Below, piece by piece: positions 31,714-39,249 of a stretch of DNA of 41,352 nucleotides; position 1 is the first letter of the stretch, and each line of letters starts with the position of its first letter. The position numbers and the translations under genes are program-made. The notes beneath the pieces were generated by a model. The model did not search any database. It saw only the letters and a program-made list of their open reading frames with translations, and had not been told where the DNA came from. Source of the DNA: Candidatus Rokuibacteriota bacterium (GTDB lineage Bacteria > Methylomirabilota > Methylomirabilia > Rokubacteriales > CSP1-6); assembly GCA_003220345.1 (NCBI GenBank), contig QHSC01000096.1, positions 1 through 41,352 on the forward strand. Direction: 5' to 3'.

Positions 31714-32373
31714 GTGCCACAAGCCGAACCGCGAGAACCTCAAGCCGGCCGGCGTCGGCCCCACGCGCCCCGGCGCCCGAATCGATACCACCACGGCGAC
31801 CTTCCTCAGGCCCTCCTGGATGCCGCGCTTCGTATCGTGAAGACGCAGGGCACGGAAGCGCTGACACTGCGGGCGGTTGCCCGCCTGGCCGGCGTCTCGC
31901 AAGCGGCCCCGTACAGGCACTTCGCGAACAAGGAAGCCATCCTGGCCGCGGTCGCCGAGGACGGCTTCCGCTCACTGATGGCCGCCATGCGTGAGTCCGT
32001 CCAGGCCTGCGGTGACATCCCCCTCGCCCGGCTCCGGGCGGTGGGGATCGGCTACGTGACGTTCGCCACGAGCCATCCCTCGCACTTCCGCGTCATGTTC
32101 GGACGCGGCATGGCTGACCGGTCAGCCTTTCCGACGCTTCGTCAGGTCGCCAGTGACACGCTCGCGATGGTCGTGGCCGCCATCGTGGATTGCCAGCGTG
32201 CCGGGCTCGTGCGCTCGGAGGAGCCGGCGGAAGACCTTGCCCTCACCGCGTGGTCCAGCGTCCACGGCCTGTCCGCCCTCCTGGTCGAAGGAGTGCTCGA
32301 CAGGCCCGCGGCTGAGGTCGCCGAGATGGTGACCCGGGATCTGTTCCTGGGTCTGGGAGTACGTCAGGGGTAG
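31714..32373 (+). CDS. TetR/AcrR-family transcriptional regulator
   Basis: 219 residues. An Arg/Pro-rich N-terminal arm (about 1-28) precedes the TetR DNA-binding domain: LPQALLDAALRIVKTQG (30-46), then LTLRAVARLAGVSQAAPYRHFANKEAILAAV (50-80), the helix-turn-helix with YRHF and NKE. The C-terminal part, with FATSHPSHFRVMFGRGM, resembles the WHG-type TetR ligand domain. The GTG start is nine bases after a -10 box. It is divergent from the amidohydrolase and probably controls it and itself through the 31674-31690 palindrome. Ligand unknown. Confidence 0.92.
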   Translation: MPQAEPREPQAGRRRPHAPRRPNRYHHGDLPQALLDAALRIVKTQGTEALTLRAVARLAGVSQAAPYRHFANKEAILAAVAEDGFRSLMAAMRESVQACGDIPLARLRAVGIGYVTFATSHPSHFRVMFGRGMADRSAFPTLRQVASDTLAMVVAAIVDCQRAGLVRSEEPAEDLALTAWSSVHGLSALLVEGVLDRPAAEVAEMVTRDLFLGLGVRQG

Positions 32374-32416
32374 CGAGCGGGCGCCACGGCGGGCGGCCCG
32401 CGCCCGCGCCGGGACA

Positions 32417-32425
32417 TGATAAGGT
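32417..32425 (+). promoter_or_regulatory. Extended -10 upstream of the 32476 LLM gene
   Basis: TGATAAGGT combines a TGN extension with TAAGGT. It is 50 bases before the ATG, after a very GC-rich segment just past the tetR stop. No convincing -35. Confidence 0.35.
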
Positions 32426-32475
32426 CCACTCGACCCGCACCCACGTAGCGACCTGGCCAACAGCGAGAGGGCTCC

Positions 32476-33501
32476 ATGACGAGCGCCGGCGCGCGATTTG
32501 GCATCGTGTTTCTCCCGGAGTCGCTCGGCGACTTTGGAAGCCTGTGCCGCGAGGCGGAAGAGGCGGGGTTCGACCTCCTGGGGGTGGCTGACTCGCAATC
32601 AGTCTTCCGCGAGCTGTACGTGGCCCTCGCCATCGCCGCCCGCGACACCTCACGCATCCGGCTGGGCCCCCTCGTCACGAATCCCCAGACGCGCCACCTC
32701 GTCGTCACCGCGAGCGCGATCTCGAGCATCGACGAGCTCTCGGGCGGCCGCGCCATGCTCGGGCTCGGGTCAGGAGACAGCGCGATCTACACGCTGGGCG
32801 CGCCGCCGTCGACGGTCGCGGGGCTGGAGGACGCGGTGGTCACTCTCGGGCAGCTCACGAGCGGGGCGCTGGTCGAGCGGGGCCACCGGAAATGGCAGGT
32901 GCGGCGGTCCACGCGCCGGGTGCCCATCTATCTTGCCGCCGAAGGGCCACGGACGCTCGAGCTGGCCGGCCGCGTGGCCGACGGCGTCATCATCGGGCTG
33001 GGGCTCACCCCGGAGGTCATCAGCGTGTCGCTCGCCGCCATCGAGCGAGGCGCGCGCGCGGCCGGGCGGACACTCGAGGATCTCGACATCTGGTGGTTCG
33101 CCAAGACCAACGTCGCCGACACGCGCGAGGGCGCGGTGGCGCCCATCAAGATGGCCCTGGCCGCGAGCGCCAACCACGCCTTCCGCTTCACGCTCGAGGG
33201 CAAGGCCGTCCCGCCCGACCTTCACGAGCGGATCCGGGGGCTCCAGAAGGAGTACGACGCGCATCAGCACGAGATCGCCGGCGCCGCCAACGCCGACCTG
33301 ACCGAGCGCTGGGGCCTCACGGAGTTCTTGCGCGATCGCTTCGGCATCGCGGGCACGCCCCACGACTGCGTGGCGCAGGTCCGCCGCGCCATGGCCGCGG
33401 GTGCCCGGCAGTTCATCATCACGGCCTTCGTGCCTGACGTCCGCGCCCTCATGCGTCGCTTCATGAGAGAGGTGGCAGCCGCCGTGGCGACCCCGGCATG
33501 A
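32476..33501 (+). CDS. LLM-class oxidoreductase, methylenetetrahydromethanopterin reductase-like
   Basis: 341 residues with a Mer-like LLM barrel: FGIVFLPESLGDFGSLCREAEEAGF, TSRIRLGPLVTNPQTRH (about residues 58-74) and SGGRAMLGLGSGDSAI (88-103, the GLGSGDS motif of F420-dependent Mer-like proteins). The family reduces or oxidises small substrates with F420H2 or FMNH2. GAGAGGG precedes the ATG. The stop overlaps the next gene's ATG (ATGA), so it is cotranscribed with the Gfo/Idh/MocA oxidoreductase. Substrate unknown. Confidence 0.88.
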   Translation: MTSAGARFGIVFLPESLGDFGSLCREAEEAGFDLLGVADSQSVFRELYVALAIAARDTSRIRLGPLVTNPQTRHLVVTASAISSIDELSGGRAMLGLGSGDSAIYTLGAPPSTVAGLEDAVVTLGQLTSGALVERGHRKWQVRRSTRRVPIYLAAEGPRTLELAGRVADGVIIGLGLTPEVISVSLAAIERGARAAGRTLEDLDIWWFAKTNVADTREGAVAPIKMALAASANHAFRFTLEGKAVPPDLHERIRGLQKEYDAHQHEIAGAANADLTERWGLTEFLRDRFGIAGTPHDCVAQVRRAMAAGARQFIITAFVPDVRALMRRFMREVAAAVATPA

Positions 33502-34487
33502 TGCGCATCGCCGCCATCGAGGTCAGCCACTGGCATTCGCTCCACGACTCTGCCTACCTCCGTCATCTCCTGACCCTGCCCGACGCTCAGCTCGTGGGCG
33601 TGCAGGACCCGAGCGCGAAGGTGGCCGCCGAGCGCGCCGCCGTCCTCGGCAATCCCCCCGTGTTCACCGACTATGGCCGCATGCTCGCGGACACCCATCC
33701 CGACTTCGTGATCGCCCTGGGACGGCACAGCGTGATGGCCGAGACCGCCCACTACCTGCTCGACCACGGCTATCCCTTCCTCATGGAAAAGCCCATGGGG
33801 ATCAACGCCACCGAGGTGCGGCGCATCGCGGACAAGGCGGCCGCCAAGCAGGCCTTCGTCGCGGTGCCGCTGGCCCAGCGCTATCTCCCCTTCACCACCC
33901 GGGCCAGGGCGCTCCTCGCCGAGGGACGATTCGGCCCCCTCTCGCACATCTATTTCCGTCTGAACCGCCCGACGTCCGGGCGCTACCCCGCGTGGGGCGC
34001 GCCGTGGATGCTCGATCCCGCCGTCGCGGGCGGCGGATGCCTGCGCAATCTGGGTCCGCATGGTCTCGACCTCTTCCTGTACCTCACGGGCGAGGAGGCG
34101 CAGGTCACGGGGGCGCAGGTGAGTCGGCGCGCCCTCGGCGAGCGCGTGGAGGACTACGCCTCCGTGCTCGTGCGCTCGAGGGGCGGGGTCCTCGGCACCA
34201 TCGAGCTGGGCAACGGCTATCCGCGGAACGGAACGGACGGAGAGTGGAAGATCGCCGGGCGCGACGCGATCCTCTCCGTGAGGGACGACGTGCTCCGCCT
34301 GGTGACGAGCGCGAGCGAGGAGACGGCCCCTGCCCCGCTCCCCGAGCCCATCGCGCTCACCGCGCTCCGCGACGCCCTCGATCACTGGCGACGCGGGGCC
34401 ACGCCGCCGATCGGCGTGGAGGACTGCGCGCGAGTGGCCGTGCTGATCGACCGGGCGTACGAGCTGGCCGCCTCGGCCGGCGTGTGA
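33498..34487 (+). CDS. Gfo/Idh/MocA-family oxidoreductase
   Basis: 329 residues. The N-terminal NAD(P)-binding domain has VGVQDPSAKVAAERAA (33-48) and the conserved EKP (97-99, FLMEKPMG), with the catalytic-type segment GGGCLRNLGPHGLDLFLYL in the C-terminal domain. The first strand reads IAAIEVSHWHSLH, lacking the usual GxGxxG, so cofactor binding may differ. Members oxidise or reduce sugars, inositols or related cyclic polyols. It overlaps the LLM gene by ATGA and is followed after 37 bp by alkB. Not assignable to a substrate. Confidence 0.87.
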   Translation: MMRIAAIEVSHWHSLHDSAYLRHLLTLPDAQLVGVQDPSAKVAAERAAVLGNPPVFTDYGRMLADTHPDFVIALGRHSVMAETAHYLLDHGYPFLMEKPMGINATEVRRIADKAAAKQAFVAVPLAQRYLPFTTRARALLAEGRFGPLSHIYFRLNRPTSGRYPAWGAPWMLDPAVAGGGCLRNLGPHGLDLFLYLTGEEAQVTGAQVSRRALGERVEDYASVLVRSRGGVLGTIELGNGYPRNGTDGEWKIAGRDAILSVRDDVLRLVTSASEETAPAPLPEPIALTALRDALDHWRRGATPPIGVEDCARVAVLIDRAYELAASAGV

Positions 34488-34524
34488 GCGCCCGCGCTCC
34501 CGCATCACTCGCGCGACCACCAAG

Positions 34525-35109
34525 ATGCGCATTCCCCTCGGCGCCGGCGCCTGGCTCGATTACGACCCTGAGTGGCTGCCGTCGGAGGAAGCCGACCACG
34601 CGTTGACCGGCCTCCGCGGCGAGCTTTCGTGGGAGCAGCGGGAGATCGTGCTGTTCGGGCGCCGCGTCCTGCAGCCGCGCCTGATCGCCTGGGCAGGTGA
34701 TCGTGCCTACCGATACTCGGGGCAAACGCTCGAGCCACGACCGTTCACCCCGACGGTGGGCCGGATGCTCGCGAATGTCAGCGCACGCGCCGGCATGACC
34801 TTCAACCACGTCCTCGTCAACCGCTACCGGAGCGGCGAGGACAGCATGGGGCTGCACTCCGATGACGAGCCGGAGCTGGGTCCGGACCCGCTGGTGGCCA
34901 TCGCATCGCTCGGCACGGCGCGGCGACTGGTCGTCAAGCCGCGGCGGAAACAGGATCGGGACCGGCACGAGCTCTCGCTGGGACACGGCGCCCTTCTCGT
35001 GATGGGAGGGACATGTCAGCGCCACTACGTCCACGGCGTTCCCCGTCAGTCGGGCATTCACGGGGAGCGAATCAGCCTGACCTTCCGGTACCTTCTCCGA
35101 GACCCGTGA
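34525..35109 (+). CDS. AlkB-family 2-oxoglutarate/Fe(II) dioxygenase
   Basis: 194 residues with the AlkB/ALKBH2 pattern: FNHVLVNRYRSGEDSMGLHSDDE, where NRYR is at 99-102 and the iron ligands are His111 and Asp113. The third ligand, His170, is in HYVHGVPR, and the 2-oxoglutarate arginines are in ERISLTFR (Arg182, Arg188). It demethylates alkylated bases (1-methyladenine, 3-methylcytosine) in DNA or RNA. ATG 34525 lacks a clear Shine-Dalgarno. It lies between metabolic genes and is probably unrelated to their pathway. Length is typical of short AlkB proteins. Confidence 0.92.
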   Translation: MRIPLGAGAWLDYDPEWLPSEEADHALTGLRGELSWEQREIVLFGRRVLQPRLIAWAGDRAYRYSGQTLEPRPFTPTVGRMLANVSARAGMTFNHVLVNRYRSGEDSMGLHSDDEPELGPDPLVAIASLGTARRLVVKPRRKQDRDRHELSLGHGALLVMGGTCQRHYVHGVPRQSGIHGERISLTFRYLLRDP

Positions 35110-35157
35110 TCGTGGAAGAGGCACGCCCCCGTCCGTCTGGCGGCCGTGGCCCGCGCG

Positions 35158-35166
35158 TGGTAGCGT
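35158..35166 (+). promoter_or_regulatory. Extended -10 upstream of the 35231 molybdenum hydroxylase genes
   Basis: TGGTAGCGT has a TGN extension and a TANNNT hexamer. It lies 64 bases before the ATG at 35231, in the 121-bp gap after alkB. No clear -35. Confidence 0.3.
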
Positions 35167-35230
35167 CTCGGCAACGCAGCCGCGCGACGCCCCCTCGGGG
35201 ATCGCGGAGCCGGCCTCCGGGAGGACGTGC

Positions 35231-35707
35231 ATGGCAAAGCTGGCGCTGCGAGTCAACGGCGGAAACAGGGAGATCGAGTCGGCTGATCCGGACGTGCCCT
35301 TGCTCTACGTGCTCCGCAATCACCTGGGGCTGACGGGCACTCATTTCGGCTGCGGCCTCGCCCAGTGCGGCGCCTGCACCGTCCTCGTGGGTGGGCGCGC
35401 GGTCCGCTCCTGCGTCACCCCCGCGCGCTCGGTGGCGGGCCAGGACGTGGTCACCATCGAGGGCCTCGGCTCCCCTGATCGCCCCGATCCCCTCCAGGCC
35501 GCCTTCATCGCCGAGCAGGCTGCGCAGTGCGGCTATTGCACGGCCGGCATGGTCATGACCGCGCGCGCCCTCCTCGCGAGGACGCGCCGGCCGAGCGAGC
35601 AGCAGGTGAGGCAGGCCCTCGCCGGCAACCTCTGCCGCTGCGGCAGCCACGCCCGCGTGATTCGCGCCGTGCTGCGCGCCGCTTCGGCGCCCCCGGGAGG
35701 GCGGTGA
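35231..35707 (+). CDS. 2Fe-2S subunit of an isoquinoline 1-oxidoreductase-type molybdenum hydroxylase (IorA-like)
   Basis: 158 residues. The ferredoxin-type domain has HFGCGLAQCGACTVLVGG (about residues 38-55), and the C-terminal domain has CGYCTAGMVM and LCRCGSHARVIRAV. The CGSHxRI-type ending distinguishes IorA/QorA-like two-subunit hydroxylases from CoxS proteins. It passes electrons from the Mo site towards a cytochrome or quinone without a FAD subunit. Only one base separates its stop from the start of the large-subunit gene. Confidence 0.93.
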   Translation: MAKLALRVNGGNREIESADPDVPLLYVLRNHLGLTGTHFGCGLAQCGACTVLVGGRAVRSCVTPARSVAGQDVVTIEGLGSPDRPDPLQAAFIAEQAAQCGYCTAGMVMTARALLARTRRPSEQQVRQALAGNLCRCGSHARVIRAVLRAASAPPGGR

Positions 35708-35708
35708 G

Positions 35709-37943
35709 GTGGCCGCGCTCAGCATCTCGCGACGAAGCTTCCTGGCCGCCGGCGGAGTCCTCGTCGTCGGGCTCGGGCTCGACGGCGTCGGTCGCGCCTC
35801 TGCCCAGACCGTGGCGGGCGCGGATCGCTTCCTCGGCAAGTCGCTCGCCCCGGACGCCGTCGACTCGTTTCTCGCGGTGCACGCCGATGGCTCCGTGACC
35901 CTCTTCGTCGGCAAGGTCGACATCGGCACGGGCGGACGCATCGCCATGCGCCAGATCGTGGGCGAGGAGCTCGACGTGCCTCTCGAGCGCATCGCCATGA
36001 TCGAGGGCGATACCGCGCTCACGCCCAATCAGGGCGCCACCGCGGGCAGCTACGGTATCGCCCGCGGCGGCACCCAGCTCCGCCAGGCCGCGGCCACGGC
36101 CCGCCAGGCGCTCCTCGCCCAGGCCGCCCAGCGCCTCGGCCGGCCGGCGGGAGACCTCCAGATCGTCGATGGCGTCGTGCGCGCGAAGGACGGGACCGGG
36201 GCGGTCACCTATGGCGAGCTGATCGGGGATCGCGCGTTCAACCTGAAGGTCGACGGCGGGGCGCCGCTGAAAGCCCCGCAGAGCTTCCGATTCATCGGCA
36301 AGTCCCTGCCCCGCCCCGACCTGCCGGCGAAGGTGACGGGTCGACACCGCTACCTCCATGACCTGACGCTGCCGAGCATGCTTCACGCACGGGTGATCCG
36401 TCCGCCCGCCCACGGAGCCACCCTTGTCTCCGTGGACGAGTCCTCCGTCGCCGCCATCGGCAGTGCCCGTGTCGTGAGGATCCAGAACTTCCTGGCCGTG
36501 GTCGCGGAGCGGGAATGGGACGCGGTGCGGGCGGCGCGCGCGCTCCAGTGCAAGTGGACGGCAGGCACCGGACTGCCCGACTCCACCAAGGAGTTCGACT
36601 CGATGCGGGCGAGCCGCGTCGTCCGCGACCAGGAGATCGCCAAGCGCGGTGATCTCTCGGCGTTGAGCGCCCCCGCTCCGGGAATGCGGGCGCTCGCGGC
36701 CTCGTATCGCTGGCCCATCCAGACCCACGGCTCTATCGGGCCCTCCTGCGGCGTGGCCGATGTGCGCGCCGATCGCGCCACCGTCTGGAGCTCGTCCCAG
36801 AACACCCACGGATTCCAGACGACGTGCGCCCGGCTCCTCGGACTCGAGCGAGATCGCGTGCGCGTGATCTATCTCGACGGCGCGGGCTCGTACGGCCCCA
36901 ACGGCGCCGATGACGCCGCCGCGGAGGCGGCGCTGCTCTCGAAGACGCTCGGCAAGCCCGTCCGCGTGCAGTGGACCCGACAGGAGGAGCACGGCCTGGA
37001 CCCGAAAGGGCCCGCCCAGCTGCTCGAGCTGCGCGCCGCCGTCGATGCCGACGGGGAGGTCGCGGCGTGGGAGACGCAGGCGTGGCTCCCCATCGCCACC
37101 GCCAACCTTCCCAACATTCCGCTCCTGTCGCTGGACGCGGCGGGGATCCCGCAGACCCCCGGACGCTCCACCGGGCTGATCTACCAGAACGTGGATCCCC
37201 CCTACACGATGCCCAACGTCAATGCCGTCGTGCACTGGATCCCCGACGCCCCCCTCCGCACCTCGGCGATCCGGGCGCCCGGAAAGGTCGCCAACACCTT
37301 CGCGGTGGAATCCTTCGTGGACGAGATCGCCGCGCTGGCCCGCGTGGACCCCGTGGAATTCCGTCTCCGCCGCCTCACCAATCCGCGCGGCCTCGAGGTT
37401 CTGCGACGGTTGACGGCGCGCATGGGCTGGCAGCCGCGGCCGTCGCCGCGTCCCGTCGACCCGAAGGCGGCCGTGCTCACCGGCCGCGGCATCGCCTACA
37501 TCCACTACAAGCACGAGGAGACGCTGGTGGCCATGGGCATGGAGGTGGCCGTCGAGCGCGCCACCGGGCGGATCCGGGTGACGCGGGTGGTGTGCGCCCA
37601 GGACTGCGGGCTCATGATCAATCCGGACTGCGTGCAGAGCCAGCTCGAGGGCAACATCATCCAGACGCTCTCCCGCACGCTCCACGAGGAGATCGTGTAC
37701 GACCGCAACGGCGTGACCACGGTCGACTGGGCCTCGTACCCCATCCTCACCTTTCCCGAGGTGCCGGCCCTCGAGTTCGAGCTGATTCAGCGGCTGGACC
37801 AGCCGCCTCTCGGCGTCGGCGAGGCCGCCTCCACGCCGGTGCCCGCGGCGCTCGGGAATGCCGTGTTCGACGCGACGGGTGTGCGGCTTCGCACGGTGCC
37901 ATTCCGGGCGGACCGGGTGAAGGCCGCCCTGGCCCGGAGCTGA
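35709..37943 (+). CDS. Molybdopterin-binding subunit, isoquinoline 1-oxidoreductase beta-like (IorB family), Tat-exported
   Basis: 744 residues from GTG 35709, one base after the IorA-like stop. A Tat signal, SRRSFLAAGG (7-16), precedes a hydrophobic stretch and probable ASA cleavage near 32, so the enzyme should act in the periplasm with its small subunit carried along. The body has VGKVDIGTGGRIAMRQI and TAGSYGIARGGTQLRQAAA of the Ald_Xan_dh_C2-type large subunit, and near the C-terminus PPLGVGEAASTPV with the catalytic glutamate. It hydroxylates N-heteroaromatics or aldehydes. The cytoplasmic sets 1 and 2 have no Tat signals. Confidence 0.92.
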   Translation: MAALSISRRSFLAAGGVLVVGLGLDGVGRASAQTVAGADRFLGKSLAPDAVDSFLAVHADGSVTLFVGKVDIGTGGRIAMRQIVGEELDVPLERIAMIEGDTALTPNQGATAGSYGIARGGTQLRQAAATARQALLAQAAQRLGRPAGDLQIVDGVVRAKDGTGAVTYGELIGDRAFNLKVDGGAPLKAPQSFRFIGKSLPRPDLPAKVTGRHRYLHDLTLPSMLHARVIRPPAHGATLVSVDESSVAAIGSARVVRIQNFLAVVAEREWDAVRAARALQCKWTAGTGLPDSTKEFDSMRASRVVRDQEIAKRGDLSALSAPAPGMRALAASYRWPIQTHGSIGPSCGVADVRADRATVWSSSQNTHGFQTTCARLLGLERDRVRVIYLDGAGSYGPNGADDAAAEAALLSKTLGKPVRVQWTRQEEHGLDPKGPAQLLELRAAVDADGEVAAWETQAWLPIATANLPNIPLLSLDAAGIPQTPGRSTGLIYQNVDPPYTMPNVNAVVHWIPDAPLRTSAIRAPGKVANTFAVESFVDEIAALARVDPVEFRLRRLTNPRGLEVLRRLTARMGWQPRPSPRPVDPKAAVLTGRGIAYIHYKHEETLVAMGMEVAVERATGRIRVTRVVCAQDCGLMINPDCVQSQLEGNIIQTLSRTLHEEIVYDRNGVTTVDWASYPILTFPEVPALEFELIQRLDQPPLGVGEAASTPVPAALGNAVFDATGVRLRTVPFRADRVKAALARS

Positions 37944-37955
37944 CCGGGAATCCCC

Positions 37956-39197
37956 GTGATCACCTCGGCGGATGTCGTCGTCATCGGCTCCGGCGCCTTC
38001 GGCGCCAGCGCGGCCTACCACCTGGCGAAGCGCGGCGCCCGCGTGGCCGTGCTCGAGCGTCTCGGGCTCGCCTCGCAGACCTCGCCGCGCGCGGCCGGCC
38101 TCTCCAGCCAGGTGCGGGCGACCCCGTCCCTCACCCGGCTCGCCCGGCGCGCGGTGGGCAAGCTCGCGTCGTTCACCGACGAGACGGGCCAGCCGCTCCG
38201 CTTCACCCAGAGCGGCGCCCTGAAGATCGCGCGCAACGAGCGCGACGCCGAGCAGCTCTCACGCGAGGTGGCGCGGGGCGCCGCCGCCGGGGTCGAGATC
38301 GACTTCGTCTCGATCGCCGAGGCGCAACGCCGGCTGCCCATCCTCGGCGCGCGCGGCATCGCGGCCATCACGTGGAGCCCGACCGACTGCAACGTCGAGC
38401 CCTCCGATCTGCCCATCGGCTACTGCCGGGCCGCCGAGAAGCTCGGGGCCGCGCTCCTCCCGCACACGCCCGCCACGGGCTTCGAGATCGGCGCGGGCGG
38501 CGTGGAAGGCGTGCGGACGCCGCAAGGGACGATCGCCACGCGCGCGGTCGTGGACGCCGCGGGCGGCTGGGCGCGTCTCGTCGCCGCCGGCCTCGGCGGC
38601 GCTTTGCCCGTCGTCCCGACCCGCCATCAGCTCTTGATCACCGAGCCCATTGCCGGGGTCGGGCCCGAATTCCCGATCGCCCGCGTGATCGACGCCAACG
38701 TCTACGTGCGCCACGAGCGCGGCGGGCTCATGCTCGGCGGCTACGAACCCGATCCCCTGCAGGTGGACATGGCCGCCCTCCCGCCGGCCTTCGACATCGC
38801 CGAGCTGCCGCTCGACATCGAGGTCCTCTGGCGGCTCGCGCGAAGCGTCAGCGAGCAGTTCCCGATCTTCCAGGATCCGACCATCCGCGTCGCCGAGCAC
38901 CGTGGCGGGCTCCCCACCCTCACCATGGACGACCGCTATCTCGCGGGGCCGCTCCCCGGCGTGGGCGGGGCGTGGGTGATGAGCGGCTGCTGCGTGGGCG
39001 GCCTCAGCGTCTCCCCCGCCCTCGGGGAGGCGATGGCCGAGTGGATCCTCGACGGGACGTCCTCGCTCGATCTCACCGAGATCTCAACAGCGCGCTTCGC
39101 CGGACGCGAAGCTGACGAGGCCGCGCTGCGCGAGCGATGCCGGCAGGCTTACGCGGCCCACTACCGGGCGGGCAGGGAGACGTCGGCGGTCTCGTGA
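37956..39197 (+). CDS. FAD-dependent oxidoreductase, DAO family
   Basis: 413 residues beginning at GTG 37956, 12 bp after the IorB-like stop. The dinucleotide-binding motif VVVIGSGAFGASAAYHLAKRG is at 7-27 (GxGxxG), and PGVGGAWVMSGCCVGGLSVSPALG near the C-terminus is the second FAD-contacting segment. This is the sarcosine/glycine/D-amino acid oxidase or dehydrogenase family, oxidising secondary or D-amines. The substrate is unclear. The next gene is an amino-acid-racemase-like PLP protein, which would fit D-amino acid use (inference). No membrane segment. Confidence 0.88.
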   Translation: MITSADVVVIGSGAFGASAAYHLAKRGARVAVLERLGLASQTSPRAAGLSSQVRATPSLTRLARRAVGKLASFTDETGQPLRFTQSGALKIARNERDAEQLSREVARGAAAGVEIDFVSIAEAQRRLPILGARGIAAITWSPTDCNVEPSDLPIGYCRAAEKLGAALLPHTPATGFEIGAGGVEGVRTPQGTIATRAVVDAAGGWARLVAAGLGGALPVVPTRHQLLITEPIAGVGPEFPIARVIDANVYVRHERGGLMLGGYEPDPLQVDMAALPPAFDIAELPLDIEVLWRLARSVSEQFPIFQDPTIRVAEHRGGLPTLTMDDRYLAGPLPGVGGAWVMSGCCVGGLSVSPALGEAMAEWILDGTSSLDLTEISTARFAGREADEAALRERCRQAYAAHYRAGRETSAVS

Positions 39198-39225
39198 ACC
39201 ATCTCATCGGCCTCCTGCGCTGCGG

Positions 39226-39231
39226 TATGCT
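39226..39231 (+). promoter_or_regulatory. -10-like hexamer before the racemase-like gene
   Basis: TATGCT lies in the 52-bp gap between the DAO-family stop and the ATG at 39250. A GGAGGGC Shine-Dalgarno follows it. The -35 region is poor. Confidence 0.25.
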
Positions 39232-39249
39232 CGCCCGCGGAGGGCACTC

